A DNA stretch of 64,000 nucleotides from JAJPKK01 sp963702755 (GTDB taxonomy: Bacteria > Pseudomonadota > Alphaproteobacteria > Rhizobiales > Xanthobacteraceae). The notes below the pieces were generated by a model. The model ran no database searches, was not told where the DNA came from, and saw only the letters and a list, made by a program, of their open reading frames with translations. Within the stretch, counting starts at the first letter, position 1. Each line of letters begins with the position of its first letter. Positions 1-12,231 of this stretch are shown here, one piece after another. Made by a program: the position numbers and the translations under genes. The stretch covers positions 62,001 to 126,000 of the forward strand of contig CAVPDZ010000007.1 of NCBI GenBank assembly GCA_963702755.1, read 5' to 3'.

Positions 1-1
1 G

Positions 2-523
2 CCGGTGGCCGAGCGCGCGGGGATCGCGGCGGGCACCGTCTACCGCTATTTCCCGTCCAAGGAAGACTTGGTCGCAGCCGTGATCGACGCGGTTGCCGAT
101 CAGGAAATCGCGGCGCTTCACGCTGCCGCGACGGCCGCGCCGGGGCCGCTCTCGGCGCTCGCGGCGGCGGTGATGGGTTTTTCCACCCGCGCGCTCCGCG
201 AGCGGCGTCTCGCCTGGGCGATGTTCGCGGAGTCAGCCGAAGGGGATACGGCGCGCCTTGCCCTGCGCCGGCGCCTCGCGAGCGAATTCGAGACGTTGAT
301 ACGCTCGGCGATCACGGCCGGGCACCTGCCCGACCAGGATGCGGCCCTCGCCGCCGCCGCGGTCATCGGCGCTGTCCTCGAAAGTCTGGTCGGCCCGCTG
401 GCGCCTGATCAGACCGGCGCGGAAGCCTCGCACAGCGCCACCCAGACCGTGACCCTCTTCGCCCTGCGCGCCCTCGGCGTCGTCGACGCGCGGGCGCGCG
501 GGCTCGTGATCAGCCAGGGATGA
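2..523 (+). CDS. TetR/AcrR-family transcriptional regulator, 5' end cut by window edge
   Basis: The reading frame is already open at the first base, so the N-terminal helices are missing. The visible part begins in the helix-turn-helix: the recognition helix and following turn GTVYRYFPSKEDL are the signature of TetR/AcrR repressors. The rest is an Ala/Leu-rich all-helical ligand-binding domain that I cannot assign to an effector class. TetR proteins bind operator DNA as dimers and release it on binding a small molecule. The target is not visible because the upstream neighbour is outside the window. The downstream universal stress gene lies convergently, 21 bases away. Confidence 0.9.
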   Translation, partial: PVAERAGIAAGTVYRYFPSKEDLVAAVIDAVADQEIAALHAAATAAPGPLSALAAAVMGFSTRALRERRLAWAMFAESAEGDTARLALRRRLASEFETLIRSAITAGHLPDQDAALAAAAVIGAVLESLVGPLAPDQTGAEASHSATQTVTLFALRALGVVDARARGLVISQG

Positions 524-544
524 ACTGATCTGGGACCGGGGTGA

Positions 545-1375
545 TCAGTGCGCCATCAGCACCGGCACCGTCATCGAGCTGATGATTCCGGCGGTCGCGC
601 CGCCGAGCACGAATTCACGCAATCGCGAGTGGCCATAGCCGCCCATCACAAGGAAATCGGCTGAACAGTCTGCCGCATAGGACAGGATGGTGTTGGTCAC
701 ATCGACGTCCGGCGCGACCAGCCGCTTCACCTCGACCTTGAGGCCGTGACGCGCCAGATGCTCGCCGAAATCGACGCCGGGAATTTCGTCGGGCTCGCCG
801 GCCCGATTGGCCACGATCACGAGTTCGACGGCCTTGCTGCGCGCCAGGAACGGCATCGCATCGGCGATGGCGCGGGCGGCGTTACGGCTCGAATTCCAGG
901 CGATCAGCACCCGGTTGAGCGACAGGCCCTGCTTCTGGATATAGGGAACGACCACCACCGGCCGGCCGGACTCGAACAGCGCCGCCTCGATGAACAGGCT
1001 TCCGGGCGCCGTTTCGCCCTCCTCGGGCTGGGCCACGACCGAAAGGTCGAAGCGGCGCGCGATGCGGCCGAACAGGCCTGCGGCGGAGCCGATGCTCGCG
1101 TCCATCAGCCGATGCCCGCCGGACAGGTTGTTGCGACGGACCAGCTCTTCGAATCGATTGATTGCGGCTTCGGCCGCCCCGCGGTTCTCGCCGCGCTGGG
1201 CTTCGACCCAGGAGGCCGACAGCCCGTCCATGACGGTCGGCGTAATGACCGGATCGTAGGCGAAGGCAAGACCGGCGACGTGTGCCTCAAAGGTGCTGGC
1301 AATCGAGACCGCGTATTCGGCGGCGACGTCCCGGTCTTCGCCCAAGGCCAAATTCACCACCAGGTCCTTGATCAT
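545..1375 (-). CDS. universal stress protein, UspA family
   Basis: A 276-residue soluble protein with the Usp alpha/beta fold. The C-terminal half carries the nucleotide-binding signature G-G-Y-G-H followed by nine residues and GGATAG, as in ATP-binding Usp proteins. The N-terminal half (about residues 1-140) looks like a diverged Usp repeat, giving the tandem architecture common in alphaproteobacteria. The length suits a two-domain Usp. The role is inferred to be protection under stress or energy limitation. The start ATG is preceded by GGAGAG. It lies next to a cytochrome c gene read in the same direction, with 138 bases between them, so cotranscription is possible but not evident. Confidence 0.9.
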   Translation of the reverse strand: MIKDLVVNLALGEDRDVAAEYAVSIASTFEAHVAGLAFAYDPVITPTVMDGLSASWVEAQRGENRGAAEAAINRFEELVRRNNLSGGHRLMDASIGSAAGLFGRIARRFDLSVVAQPEEGETAPGSLFIEAALFESGRPVVVVPYIQKQGLSLNRVLIAWNSSRNAARAIADAMPFLARSKAVELVIVANRAGEPDEIPGVDFGEHLARHGLKVEVKRLVAPDVDVTNTILSYAADCSADFLVMGGYGHSRLREFVLGGATAGIISSMTVPVLMAH

Positions 1376-1513
1376 GGTCCGCTCTCCCGATTGGCCGGCA
1401 GCCCCTCTGGCACAATGGCGTCTCGATAGGGCTTCCTCCTTCGCGGCGTATTGATCCGCATCAACCTGAGGGATGCGGGGCGGCTGGGCGCGCGCCCCGC
1501 AAATTTGAAGCCC

Positions 1514-1903
1514 CTACTTCTTCTTGACGTTGCCGTCCTTGTCGAACTGCGACACGTAGGCCCACAGATCGTCAAGGTCCTTCTGGCTCTTGATGCCGGC
1601 GAAAATCATCTTGGTTCCCGGCACCTTGGCGCGCGGATCCTTGATGTATTCCTTGAACACGGCCTCGGTCCAGGTGATGCCCGAATTCTTGTTCGCGTCG
1701 CTGTAGTTGAAGCCGTCGACAGTACCGGCTTTGCGTCCGTCGAGACCGTTGAGCTCGGGGCCGACCTTGTTTGCGGCGTCCGGACCGATGGAATGACAGG
1801 GCGCGCACCGCCGGAAATCGGTTTCACCCGCCGCCACGTCCTGGGCGAGCGCCGATCCAGTTGATACAACAAGCCCGACGGCGACCAACGCAAGATGTCT
1901 CAT
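1514..1903 (-). CDS. class I cytochrome c (cytochrome c2-like), periplasmic
   Basis: A 129-residue precursor. The N-terminal 20 residues form a signal peptide ending around SALAQ. The mature protein has a single CAPCH haem-binding motif and a downstream Met ligand in PGTKMIFAG, the arrangement of class I cytochromes of the c2 type. The C-terminus is lysine-rich. It acts as a soluble electron carrier in the periplasm. The start is well set: AAGGAGG lies six bases before the ATG. The gene is divergent from glcD, with the shared upstream region at 1904-2118. Whether it serves the adjacent glycolate oxidase is not shown by the sequence. Confidence 0.92.
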   Translation of the reverse strand: MRHLALVAVGLVVSTGSALAQDVAAGETDFRRCAPCHSIGPDAANKVGPELNGLDGRKAGTVDGFNYSDANKNSGITWTEAVFKEYIKDPRAKVPGTKMIFAGIKSQKDLDDLWAYVSQFDKDGNVKKK

Positions 1904-2118
1904 CTATAACCTCCTTGGTATCGGCACCGCCTTGCCCGACGATGCCCGGGCGCCGCGAACGCGCGCCCGCGCGGGGTTCGAATGGCGCTCTTGAGGCCGC
2001 CTGTCAACGGCCAATCGCGGGTCCTGCGTCGCCGTCATGTTTTGCGGGAGCGGCAAGCGGCGCGCTGACATGAGGCCTGCCGCCGCGTTAAATAGAAGCT
2101 GATTTGCGGAGAACCTCG

Positions 2119-3612
2119 ATGCCGGTCGCGATGCCTGCCCTCGACTCCGACGTACTCAACCGTCGCCGCGAGATCGTTCGGGCGCTCAACGCCATCGTTC
2201 CCGGCGAGGGTGTGATCTCGACCGAGCGCGAGATGAAGCCCTACCAATCGGACGGACTGACCGCCTACCACCAGTTGCCGATGGTCGTAGTGCTGCCGGA
2301 GACCACCGACCAGGTTGCCCGCGTTCTGCGCTATTGCCATCAGCAGCGCGTCAAGGTGGTGCCGCGCGGCGCCGGCACCTCGCTGTCGGGCGGGGCGCTG
2401 CCGCTCGGCGACGGCGTTCTCCTCGGCATGAGCAAGTTCAACCGCATCCGCGAGATCGATCTCGCCAACCGCGTCGTCGTGGTGGAGCCCGGCGTGACCA
2501 ATCTCGCGGTGAGCCAGGCGGTCGAACATGCGGGCTTCTACTACGCCCCCGATCCGTCGTCGCAGATCGCCTGCACCATCGGCGGCAATGTCGCGGAAAA
2601 CTCGGGCGGCGTGCACTGCCTCAAATACGGCATGACGACCAACAACGTGCTCGGCTGCGAAATCGTGCTCATCACCGGCGAGGTGATCCGGCTCGGCGGC
2701 CGCCATCTCGATAGCGGCGGCTACGACCTGCTCGGTATCGTCATGGGGTCCGAAGGGCTGCTCGGCGTCGTCACCGAGGTGACGCTGCGGATTCTGCGCA
2801 AACCGGAAACGGCGCGCGCATTGCTGATCGGCTTTTCGAGCTCCGAGGACGCCGGCGCCTGTGTCGGCCGCATCATCGGGTCCGGCATCATTCCGGGCGG
2901 CATCGAAATGATGGACCGCCCGGCGATCCATTCGGTCGAAGAGTTCGTCCATGCCGGCTATCCGCTCGATGTGGAGGCGATCCTCATCGTCGAGCTCGAT
3001 GGTCCGCATGCGGAAGTCGACGACCTCGTCGACCGTGTCGCGCGAATTGGCAAGGACTGCGGGGCCACCACGCTGCGCGCCTCGAATTCGGAGCAGGAGC
3101 GGCTTTTGTTCTGGGCCGGCCGCAAGGCGGCGTTTCCGGCCATGGGGCGCATTTCGCCCGACTACCTGTGCATGGACGGCACCATTCCGCGCGCGATGCT
3201 GCCGCACGTGCTGCAGCGGATGCGGGAAATGTCGCACACTTACGGGCTGCGGGTCGCCAACGTCTTCCATGCCGGCGACGGCAATCTGCATCCCCTCATC
3301 CTCTACGACGCCAATGCCCCCGGCGAACTCGAGCGCGCCGAGGCGTTCGGCGCCGCCATTCTCAAGCTGTGCGTCGAGGTCGGCGGCGTCCTTACCGGCG
3401 AGCACGGCGTCGGCGTCGAAAAGCGCGACCTCATGCCCGCGATGTTCTCCGAGACCGATCTCGCCCAGCAGCAGCGCCTCAAATGCGCGTTCGATGCCGA
3501 GGGGCTGCTCAATCCCGGCAAGGTGTTCCCGACGTTGCATCGCTGCGCCGAGCTTGGCCGCATGCATGTGAGCGGCGGCGCGTTGCCGTTTCCTGATATC
3601 CCACGGTTCTGA
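2119..3612 (+). CDS. glcD: glycolate oxidase subunit GlcD (FAD-linked oxidase)
   Basis: A 497-residue FAD-linked dehydrogenase. The PCMH-type FAD-binding domain spans about residues 40-220 (PRGAGTSLSGG; IGGNVAENSGG). The C-terminal FAD-oxidase domain follows, with HAGDGNLHP and the closing GEHGVG motif. GlcD is the catalytic subunit of glycolate oxidase, oxidising glycolate (or D-lactate) to glyoxylate and passing electrons on through GlcE and GlcF. I chose the ATG at 2119 over an upstream in-frame TTG at 2104 because GGAGA lies at the right spacing before it. It is first in a glcD-glcE-glcF operon, with 32 bases to glcE. Confidence 0.95.
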   Translation: MPVAMPALDSDVLNRRREIVRALNAIVPGEGVISTEREMKPYQSDGLTAYHQLPMVVVLPETTDQVARVLRYCHQQRVKVVPRGAGTSLSGGALPLGDGVLLGMSKFNRIREIDLANRVVVVEPGVTNLAVSQAVEHAGFYYAPDPSSQIACTIGGNVAENSGGVHCLKYGMTTNNVLGCEIVLITGEVIRLGGRHLDSGGYDLLGIVMGSEGLLGVVTEVTLRILRKPETARALLIGFSSSEDAGACVGRIIGSGIIPGGIEMMDRPAIHSVEEFVHAGYPLDVEAILIVELDGPHAEVDDLVDRVARIGKDCGATTLRASNSEQERLLFWAGRKAAFPAMGRISPDYLCMDGTIPRAMLPHVLQRMREMSHTYGLRVANVFHAGDGNLHPLILYDANAPGELERAEAFGAAILKLCVEVGGVLTGEHGVGVEKRDLMPAMFSETDLAQQQRLKCAFDAEGLLNPGKVFPTLHRCAELGRMHVSGGALPFPDIPRF

Positions 3613-3644
3613 CACTCCGCTTCATCCGACAGCCGTCAAACGCC

Positions 3645-4866
3645 ATGCCCGACGTCCTCAAGCCCAGCGACCACGACGAGGTGGTATCGGCCGTGCTGTG
3701 GGCGCTCGAGCAGGGCAAATCGCTCGAGATCATCGGCCACGGCACCAAGCGCGAGATTGGCCGTCCGGCGCAGACCGGCGCTGCTCTCGCGCTTGCGCGA
3801 TTAACCGGCGTGACGCTTTACGAGCCTGAGGAGCTGGTGCTGTCGGCGAAGGCCGCGACCCCGCTTGCCGAGATCACCGCGATGATCGAGGCCAATGGCC
3901 AGGAACTCGCGTTCGAGCCCATGGACCATGGGCCGCTGTTCGGCCGCGAGCGCGGCCTCGGCACCATCGGCGGGGCGATCGCTGTCAACTTGTCGGGGCC
4001 GCGTCGCATCAAGGCCGGCGCCGCCCGCGACCATCTGCTCGGCGCCCTCGTCGTGTCAGGGCATGGCGAGACCTTCAAGACCGGCGGACGCGTGGTGAAG
4101 AACGTCACCGGTTACGACCTCTGCAAGCTGATGGCGGGATCGTTCGGCACCCTCGGCGTGATGACGGAAGTCACGCTCAAGGTGCTGCCGCGCGCCGAGA
4201 CCGAAGCGACCCTGCTCGCGTTCGGCATGGACGACAGGACGGCGACCGCCGCCATGGCCGCAGGCCTCGGTTCGCCGACCGGCGTTTCGGCGGCAGCGCA
4301 CCTGCCGGACTACATCGCCCCGCGATTCGACGGCCTGACCGAAGCCCAGTCGACCACTGTATTTCGCGTCGAGGCTGTCGCCGCCTCGCTCGGCGACTGC
4401 CTCGACATGTTGAAGCGCGCGGTGCGGCCTTACGGAACGTTCGCAGTCCTTGAGGGCGCCCGGTCGCAAGCGCTGTGGCGCGCCATCCGTGACGTCGAGC
4501 CGTTCTGGGTTGGCGGCGAATGCGGCCAGCGCCCGGTGTGGCGCATCTCGACAGCACCCAGCAAGGGCGTCGACGTGGTCGGCGAAAATCTCGCCTGCTG
4601 CCCAATTGTATTACGATTGGGGTGGCGGCCTGATCTGGGTCGCGCCGCCGGTAACGGCGGACTGCAGCGCGTCCGAAATTCACGCCGCCGTCGCAGCATT
4701 TGGGGGCCATGCCTTGCTGGTGCGCGCACCCGCCGCGGCGCGGGCAGCCGTTGACGTGTTCCCACCCGAAGCGGGCGCGCTCGCCGCATTGACCCGTCGG
4801 GTGAAGCAGGGCTTCGATCCCAGCGGCGTGCTCAATCCCGGCCGGATGTGGGCGGAGTCTAGATCC
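3645..4866 (+). CDS. glcE: glycolate oxidase subunit GlcE, frameshifted near 4596
   Basis: The second FAD-binding subunit of glycolate oxidase. It starts MPDVLKPSDHDEVV and has the FAD-binding features GTIGGAIAVN and GGRVVKNVTGYD (about residues 105-160). The frame breaks at about 4596, where one extra T in CGCCTGCTGCCC destroys the continuation NLAAAQLYYDWGGG. The next frame then carries the normal C-terminus ending GVLNPGRM. This is most likely a sequence error. The corrected frame contains no stop before glcF: after MWAE it runs straight into the GlcF methionine. Either the two subunits are fused here or a base is also missing near 4857-4862. It shares an operon with glcD and glcF. Confidence 0.85.
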
Positions 4867-6195
4867 ATGCAGACGTCGTTCTCGCTCGCCCAACTTGCCG
4901 ACGCCGACATCGCGACCGCGAATCAAATTCTGCGCGCCTGCGTCCATTGCGGCTTCTGCACCGCGACCTGCCCGACCTACGTGCTGCTCGGCGATGAAGA
5001 TGATTCGCCCCGTGGGCGCATCTACCTCATGAAGGAGATGCTCGAGAGCGGCGAATCGGCGCGACCGGAGGTGGTCAAGCATATCGACCGCTGCCTGTCG
5101 TGCCTGAGCTGCATGACGACGTGCCCGTCCGGCGTCCACTACATGCATCTTGTGGATCACGCCCGCGCCCATGTGGAAAAAACCTACCGTCGTCCGTTGT
5201 TCGACCGGTTGATTCGCGCGCAGCTCGCCCGGGTGATGACGAATCCGAACCGGTTCCGCCGGGCGCTGCGGGCCGCGGTGCTGGCAAAGCCGTTTGCGCC
5301 GCTGTTTGCGCTGATCGGCCTCAAGCCCCTGGCCGCGATGATTCGTCTCGCCCACCTGCCGCGGGGCAGCGTGCCAGAGCCCCAGGTTTATCCAGCCCAG
5401 GAGCCGCGCCGCGGCCGCGTGGCGCTGCTGTCGGGATGCGTTGCCAACGTCCTCGCGCCGGAAATCAACGAAGCCGCGATCCGGGTCCTGACCAAGCACG
5501 GCTATGACGTTGTGCTGGCAAAGGACGAGGGTTGCTGCGGCGCCATCGTCCACCACATGGGCCGCAAGGACGAGGCTCATGTTGCGGCGCAACGGAACAT
5601 CGATGCTTGGATGCGCGAAATCGACGAAGGAGGCCTCGACGCGATTCTGACAACGGTGTCCGGCTGCGGCACAACCATGAAGGATTATGGCTTCATGTTG
5701 CGCCAGGATGGGAAGTACGCGGCAAAGGCCGCGAGGGTCTCCGCCCTGGTCCGCGATATTTCAGAATTCTTGAATGAAATCAGATATTTGAAGTTCGAGC
5801 TACGGCCAGCCTTAAAGGTTGCCTATCACGCTGCGTGTTCACTGGCGCACGGCCAGCGCGTGACCACAGGTCCGAAAGATCTGCTGCTGCGCGCCGGCTT
5901 CGTCGTCAAGGATATCCCCGAGGGACATCTGTGCTGCGGCTCTGCCGGAACGTACAACATCTTGCAGTCACAGTTGGCAAATCGGTTGCGTGAGCGCAAA
6001 ATCGCGAATATCGATAAAGTCGCACCCGAGTTGATCGCAGCCGGAAATATCGGCTGCATCACTCAGATCGCAGGTGGCACCAATATTCCGGTCGTGCATC
6101 CGATCGAGTTGATCGAGTGGGCCACCGGGGGACCAGCGCCGAGAGCGCTGAGGGCAAGAGGCGTTCCGAAGAAGTCGGTCGCCGCGGTCGAGTAG
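4867..6195 (+). CDS. glcF: glycolate oxidase iron-sulfur subunit GlcF
   Basis: A 442-residue Fe-S protein. Two ferredoxin-type clusters are visible near the N-terminus: CVHCGFCTATCP at about residue 22 and CLSCLSCMTTCP at about residue 75. The C-terminal half has the two cysteine-rich (CCG) repeats, seen as GCCGAIVHHMG and LCCGSAGTYN. It passes electrons from GlcD/GlcE to the quinone pool at the membrane. The ATG at 4867 begins the typical GlcF start MQTSFSLAQLADADI and is preceded by GGGCGGAG. The upstream glcE frame is continuous with it in the given sequence. Confidence 0.93.
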   Translation: MQTSFSLAQLADADIATANQILRACVHCGFCTATCPTYVLLGDEDDSPRGRIYLMKEMLESGESARPEVVKHIDRCLSCLSCMTTCPSGVHYMHLVDHARAHVEKTYRRPLFDRLIRAQLARVMTNPNRFRRALRAAVLAKPFAPLFALIGLKPLAAMIRLAHLPRGSVPEPQVYPAQEPRRGRVALLSGCVANVLAPEINEAAIRVLTKHGYDVVLAKDEGCCGAIVHHMGRKDEAHVAAQRNIDAWMREIDEGGLDAILTTVSGCGTTMKDYGFMLRQDGKYAAKAARVSALVRDISEFLNEIRYLKFELRPALKVAYHAACSLAHGQRVTTGPKDLLLRAGFVVKDIPEGHLCCGSAGTYNILQSQLANRLRERKIANIDKVAPELIAAGNIGCITQIAGGTNIPVVHPIELIEWATGGPAPRALRARGVPKKSVAAVE

Positions 6196-6278
6196 GGTTC
6201 AGCCAGGACCTGTGCTAGTCTTGTTTGATTCCCCGGTGTGTATTCGGAAACTTAGCCGCAACGATCGGGAGGTCGATC

Positions 6279-7054
6279 ATGGCGAAAAAGGCAAAGAAGG
6301 CGAAGAAGACAAAGGCGAAGGCAAAGGCAAAGGTGACCAAGAAGGTCGCGGCTAAGCGCGCCAAGAAGTCCGTCGCGAAGCGGTCGGCGAAGAAGACTGC
6401 CAAGCGCGCCACCGCCCGCAAGGCGCCGGCCAAGAAAGCCCGATCCTCAGCGCGCAAAGCGGTCGCCAAGAAGGCCGCCACCCGCGCCAAGGCGCCCGCC
6501 AAAGCTAAGGCTCCGGCAAAAGCCAAAGCACCTGCAAAGGTCAAGGCACCAGCCGCCGTGGCAAAGCCGATGTCCGCACCGCCCATGGCGCCGAAGCCCA
6601 TGGCGCCGATGGCGCCGAAGCCGATGGCACCAATGGCACCGAAGCCGGCCATGCCTCCGATGGCGAAGCCCGCAGCACCGCCGCCGCCGAAGCCAATGGC
6701 GCCGCCGGCCGCTGCCGCGCCGAAGCCGATGACGCCGCCGCCCGCGGCCGCCGCACCGAAGCCGATGGCCCCGCCTCCGCCGCGTCCGGCCATGCCGTCA
6801 GCGCCGCCGGCCGCGCCGCGCCCGGCCATGCCGTCGCATACGGCACCATCTCATCCGGCGCCGTCACCGCGTCTCACGCACCGGCATCGGCCCCGTCGCA
6901 CGCGGCTGCTCCGCGGCCGGCCGCGCCGACCCCGCCGTCACCGGCGCCTTCGCATACCCCGCCCAAGCCGGCGGCCCCGTCGACGCCGAGCAGCATGCCG
7001 TCGACGCCGGGACACGGTCATGGCCACGGCGGGCATGGTGACGGCAACTCCTAA
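6279..7054 (+). CDS. histone H1-like Lys/Ala/Pro-rich protein, frameshifted near 6868
   Basis: The N-terminal 90 residues are almost only Lys, Ala, Arg and Thr in KKAKK / KAPAK runs, like the H1-type DNA-binding tails of bacterial AlgP/HctB proteins. They are followed by a low-complexity stretch of repeated (M)APKPMAP units. The 6279 frame turns into an Arg/Pro-rich stretch after about 6868. The other frame instead continues Ala/Pro/Ser/His-rich and closes with a Gly-His tail (GHGHGHGGHGDGNS) at 7052-7054, so one base is probably missing near 6868. GGGAGG lies six bases before the ATG. The role is inferred as nucleoid binding through the basic part; a metal-binding use of the His tail is only possible. 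No structured domain is seen. Confidence 0.65.
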
Positions 7055-7433
7055 GGAGTTGCGCAACCAACTCATCGTCGCGGCGTGCCTTGGCGCGCCG
7101 CGATCGACATCAGCGACCTCGCCAAAATTGCAGCGGACGCGTTAAGCGTCCGGCAAGCTTGATCTATCGATTCCTGTTCCAAGCCACCTTTTCCAAACCA
7201 CGCCGACATCGACGCTGACGGCCCGTTCGCCGTTAATTGACGGGGATCAAGCGGCGTCCGCCCGATCTGCCTTAGGAATTTGAGCGGAAGACCTCTTTCG
7301 CAACAGACGGCTGCTGCCTACATCAAAACAGGCGGTGCCCGGCTGGGGCCGCTTTCAGTTCATTCAACCCCAATGAGGATGTTCCGCTCGCGCCGCCATG
7401 GGCGTTCGGGATAGGCTTAGGGAGTTCCACGTT
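7055..7433 (+). other. intergenic region upstream of clpB
   Basis: 379 bases with no supported gene. It must hold the clpB promoter. I looked for a heat-shock sigma-32 promoter (CTTGAA, then CCCCAT at 13-15 bases) and found only partial matches around 7158 and 7351 with wrong spacing, so I do not call one. Confidence 0.4.
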
Positions 7434-10029
<2,596 letters not shown>

Positions 10030-10051
10030 GCTCGCTGCAGCCGAACGAATG

Positions 10052-10082
10052 AAGTGGCCGGGCTTGTCCCGGCCACTTTTTT
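10052..10082 (+). terminator. Rho-independent terminator of clpB
   Basis: A perfect 11-bp stem (AAGTGGCCGGG / CCCGGCCACTT) with a CTTGT loop, followed by a T run, 22 bases after the clpB stop. Confidence 0.93.
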
Positions 10083-10270
10083 ATCGCGACGATATCCGCG
10101 TCGACGCGGGACTTGGCGGGATGTGCAGGCGCGCCGAAGCAGGCTGCCGACACACATTCTTGTGATCGCGGGCGCGTCAGAGATGTTCGGAGGAGGGAAT
10201 AAACGGCGCTCTTCACCGGTCTTCTCTTCGGAAGCCGCAACGACGCGGCTTGTCACGAGGAGAACCGACA

Positions 10271-10481
10271 ATGTCGAAGGCTTTCGGAAAGACCGTCTCC
10301 ATCATCGCCCTGTCGCTCGCGTTCACGGCTCTCGGCACTCTTGCCGCTTCCGCAGCAAGCGAAGGGTATTGGCCGCGCAATTCAAGCGGCTACACCTTCC
10401 CGTCGCCTGCGTTTCACGGCTCCCGCTTATCACAACTCCGAGCAGTCGCCGTTCCCGTTCCAGAACGGCGGCGGCGGTTGA
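10271..10481 (+). CDS. small exported protein of unknown function, frameshifted
   Basis: A short precursor beginning MSKAFGKTVSIIALS with a clear signal peptide (hydrophobic core to about residue 24, Ala-rich cleavage region). The mature part is short: it begins EGYWPRNSSGY. The first frame turns into an Arg-rich stretch after about 10400-10430. The next frame reads AYHNSEQSPFPFQNGGGG and stops at 10479-10481, which looks like the true end of a protein of about 70 residues. One extra base in that stretch is the simplest explanation. No family is recognised. AGGAGAA precedes the ATG. It stands alone between two terminators. Confidence 0.55.
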
Positions 10482-10540
10482 TGTTGCGGCAGCCTTCGGG
10501 CGAGGACTGCGAAGCCTATCCGACACTCAAAGGTCGGACC

Positions 10541-10581
10541 CCGGTTCTCGCGCCTCGGGCGTGAGACCGGGCATTTTCTTT
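10541..10581 (+). terminator. probable Rho-independent terminator
   Basis: An imperfect GC-rich hairpin (CCGGTTCTCGCGCC / GGGCGTGAGACCGG) followed by ATTTTCTTT. It is placed to end the small exported-protein transcript before murC. Confidence 0.5.
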
Positions 10582-10786
10582 AAGGCTGCATGCCCAAGTC
10601 CCACATCGTGGGCTCGCTTCTCGCAGCCCTGTCGTCGTCTATTCCCGACCGCGCCGTGACGTTCCGCCTTCACGCCTCCCTTCCGCCATTCTTCGATTTC
10701 CTCCGTTCCACCGGAGCAAAAGCGGCTTCCCTCGGGGGCGGCTGCGCGCTATGCCGGGGTGGGAAGATGGGTTCGACGGGGGTTAC

Positions 10787-12199
10787 ATGAAACTGCCGCG
10801 CGACACAGGCACGATTCATTTCGTCGGCATCGGCGGGATTGGCATGAGCGGCATCGCCGAGGTGCTCGCCAATCTCGGCTACAAGGTCAAAGGCTCCGAC
10901 GTCGCCGAAAGCGCGAACGTCAAGCGGCTGCGCGACAAGGGCATCGCGGTTGCGATCGGCCATGCGGCGCCGAACATCGAGGGCGCCGATGTATTGGTGG
11001 TGTCCTCGGCCATCAAGCGCGACAATCCGGAGCTCGTCGCGGCGCGGGCGCGCCGCCTGCCGGTGGTGCGGCGCGCTGAAATGCTCGCCGAGCTGATGCG
11101 GCTCAAGAGCTGCGTCGCCATCGCCGGCACCCACGGCAAGACCACGACGACGTCGCTCGTCGCGGCGCTGCTTGACGCCGGCCGCCTCGATCCGACCGTG
11201 ATCAACGGCGGCATCATCAACGCCTACGGCACCAATGCGCGCCTCGGCGCCGGCGAATGGATGGTGGTGGAAGCCGACGAATCCGACGGCACGTTCCTCA
11301 AGCTGCCGGCCGACATCGCGATCGTGACCAATGTCGATCCCGAGCACCTCGACCATTTCAAGACCTACGAGGCGGTGCAGGCCGCGTTCAAGGATTTCGT
11401 CGAGAACGTGCCGTTCTACGGCTTCGCGGTGATGTGCACCGACCACCCGGTGGTGCAGCGCCTCGTCGGCCGCATCGAGGATCGGCGCATCGTGACCTAC
11501 GGCGAGAACCCGCAGGCCGACGTGCGACTCACGGGCCTCGAACATGCGGATGGCCGCTCGACGTTTTCGGTCGTCTTCCGCGATCGCGCCGGCGACGACG
11601 TCCACGTGATCGAGGACCTGGCGCTGCCGATGCCGGGGCGGCACAACGCGCTCAACGCGACCGCGGCCATCGCGGTCGCCCACGATCTCGGCATCTCCGA
11701 TCATGCGATCCGCAAGGCGCTCGCGGGCTTCGGCGGCGTGCGGCGGCGCTTCACCCGCACCGGCGCCTGGAACGGCGTTAACATCATCGACGACTACGGA
11801 CACCATCCGGTCGAGATCGCGGCGGTGCTCAAGGCCGCGCGCGAATCGACCGCGGGCCAGGTGATCGCCGTGATGCAGCCGCATCGCTTCACCCGCCTGC
11901 AGTCGCTGTTCGAATCGTTTTGCACCTGCTTCAACGATGCCGACAGCGTCATCATCGCCCCGGTCTATCCGGCCGGCGAGGCGCCGATTCCGGGCGTCGA
12001 CCGCGACCATCTGGTCGCCGGCATCCGTGCCCGCGGGCATCGACACGTGCTCGCGCTCGACGGACCGCAGCACCTCGCGGGCCTCGTCAAATCGATCGCC
12101 CGCCCCGGCGACTATGTCGTCTGCCTCGGCGCCGGCAACATCACCCAATGGGCCTACGCGCTGCCCGGCGAACTCGCGGCGCTCGGTGCCGCGGCGTGA
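10787..12199 (+). CDS. murC: UDP-N-acetylmuramate--L-alanine ligase
   Basis: A 470-residue Mur ligase, the usual length. The N-terminal UDP-binding domain begins IHFVGIGGIGMSG, the central ATPase P-loop is GTHGKTTTT (about residue 115), and the C-terminal domain carries YGHHPVEI. It adds L-alanine to UDP-MurNAc in the cytoplasm, the first peptide step of peptidoglycan synthesis. I take the ATG at 10787 (MKLPRDTGTIHF), which follows a GGGGG tract, over an in-frame ATG 36 bases upstream. It is first in the division/cell-wall cluster, and murB begins 33 bases after its stop. Confidence 0.96.
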   Translation: MKLPRDTGTIHFVGIGGIGMSGIAEVLANLGYKVKGSDVAESANVKRLRDKGIAVAIGHAAPNIEGADVLVVSSAIKRDNPELVAARARRLPVVRRAEMLAELMRLKSCVAIAGTHGKTTTTSLVAALLDAGRLDPTVINGGIINAYGTNARLGAGEWMVVEADESDGTFLKLPADIAIVTNVDPEHLDHFKTYEAVQAAFKDFVENVPFYGFAVMCTDHPVVQRLVGRIEDRRIVTYGENPQADVRLTGLEHADGRSTFSVVFRDRAGDDVHVIEDLALPMPGRHNALNATAAIAVAHDLGISDHAIRKALAGFGGVRRRFTRTGAWNGVNIIDDYGHHPVEIAAVLKAARESTAGQVIAVMQPHRFTRLQSLFESFCTCFNDADSVIIAPVYPAGEAPIPGVDRDHLVAGIRARGHRHVLALDGPQHLAGLVKSIARPGDYVVCLGAGNITQWAYALPGELAALGAAA

Positions 12200-12231
12200 G
12201 ACGTTGTCGTCGTGAGCGGCATCTCATCGAC

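Noticed and set aside
2035..3615. A 500-codon open frame antisense to glcD
   Set aside because: Same shadow effect of high third-position GC; no motif and no ribosome site.
7055..7433. Sigma-32 heat-shock promoter for clpB
   Set aside because: Partial -35 and -10 matches exist but not with correct spacing.
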